36,187 nucleotides of DNA. Source: an uncultured Schlesneria sp. Its GTDB lineage: Bacteria; Planctomycetota; Planctomycetia; Planctomycetales; Planctomycetaceae. The notes below the pieces were generated by a model. That model made no database searches. It saw only the letters and a program-made list of their open reading frames with translations, and was not told the DNA's origin. Where the stretch lies: contig CAIVEI010000008.1 in the NCBI GenBank assembly GCA_903904835.1, positions 1 to 36,187 of the forward strand, written 5' to 3'. Positions within the stretch are counted from its first letter, which is position 1, and each line of letters begins with the position of its first letter. The translations under genes and the position numbers were made by a program. This document shows, piece after piece, positions 35,966-36,187 of this stretch.

Positions 35966-36187
35966 GGCGAGCCGGGATGCGTCAGCCCCCGGACTCTTTT
36001 GTTCGGCGAATACGGATTGCCGGTCGATTGACATCAACCACCCCGCGTATGCGTGGTTCACTCCGTCGTCGAACGTGACGAACGAAGAGTCCGGGACAAC
36101 GCGCGAACGATAACCCAATTCTGAACCCATCGGCCGACGCGCGTGAACCGGATCGGACGGTCCGGGGGCTGACGCACCCCGGCTCGC
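35966..36187. mobile_element. MITE-like element, copy B (cut by the window edge)
   Basis: This is a direct-orientation copy of the element at 34663-34881, about 90% alike by eye. The left end reads GGCGAGCCGGGATGCGTCAG followed by CCCCCGGAC, so its left arm is complete. The right end, GTCCGGGGGCTGACGCACCC to CGGCTCGC, reaches the last base of the window. It encodes a mini-ORF like that of copy A on the minus strand. Confidence 0.8.

Noticed and set aside
34617-36130. Mini-ORFs on the minus strand in the two MITE-like elements (MGSELGY...)
   Set aside because: Differences between the two copies mostly change the amino acid, and the frames run on into unrelated flanking sequence, so coding selection is not evident.

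Overview
The window looks like a chromosomal segment of a planctomycete (phylum Planctomycetota, probably family Planctomycetaceae). The evidence is two giant Ser/Thr kinases with a C-terminal PEGA domain and internalin-like repeats, a 3-keto-disaccharide hydrolase-type (DUF1080) domain, a ThiD2-ThiE fusion, a PEP-CTERM protein, and many short dispersed inverted repeats parked at gene 3' ends. A genus cannot be fixed from the sequence alone. No rRNA, tRNA, CRISPR array or intact transposase gene was seen.

Layout. 1-2426 (minus): the front part of a GspE/PilB secretion ATPase that runs off the window, then class II fructose-bisphosphate aldolase with a clear terminator. 2760-3447 (plus): a DUF433/DUF5615 toxin-antitoxin pair. 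4001-11359 (minus): two tandem paralogous membrane Ser/Thr kinases, one carrying an extra DUF1080 domain. 11525-13194: a small hypothetical ORF divergent from dihydrolipoyl dehydrogenase. 13354-14698 (minus): macrodomain protein and rhomboid protease. 15125-16563 (minus): secreted lipase and group II truncated globin. 16920-18917: a CinA-like protein with altered active-site motifs, a small membrane protein, and a convergent hypothetical gene. 19112-20911: a membrane-anchored hypothetical protein and the thiamine phosphate synthase fusion.

21146-27685 (minus) is a surface sugar/lipid modification cluster. In transcription order it holds a NeuD-type acetyltransferase, a ketoacyl-ACP synthase III homologue, an acyltransferase-3 membrane protein, a UDP-HexNAc 6-dehydrogenase, and two tandem duplicate methyltransferases. 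It probably makes or decorates an acylated, uronic-acid-containing glycan.

28173-34219 (plus): a quinone oxidoreductase, HflX GTPase, an SDR oxidoreductase, and a 761-residue protein that reads as ethanolamine ammonia-lyase large and small subunits (EutB and EutC) fused in one chain behind a twin-arginine signal. That last protein is the most unusual gene here. 34220-36187: a repeat-rich region in which two direct copies of a roughly 220 bp MITE-like element flank a PEP-CTERM gene.

At least five repeat families occupy the intergenic spaces, mostly just after stop codons. They may act as terminators or mRNA 3'-end structures as well as being mobile sequences.
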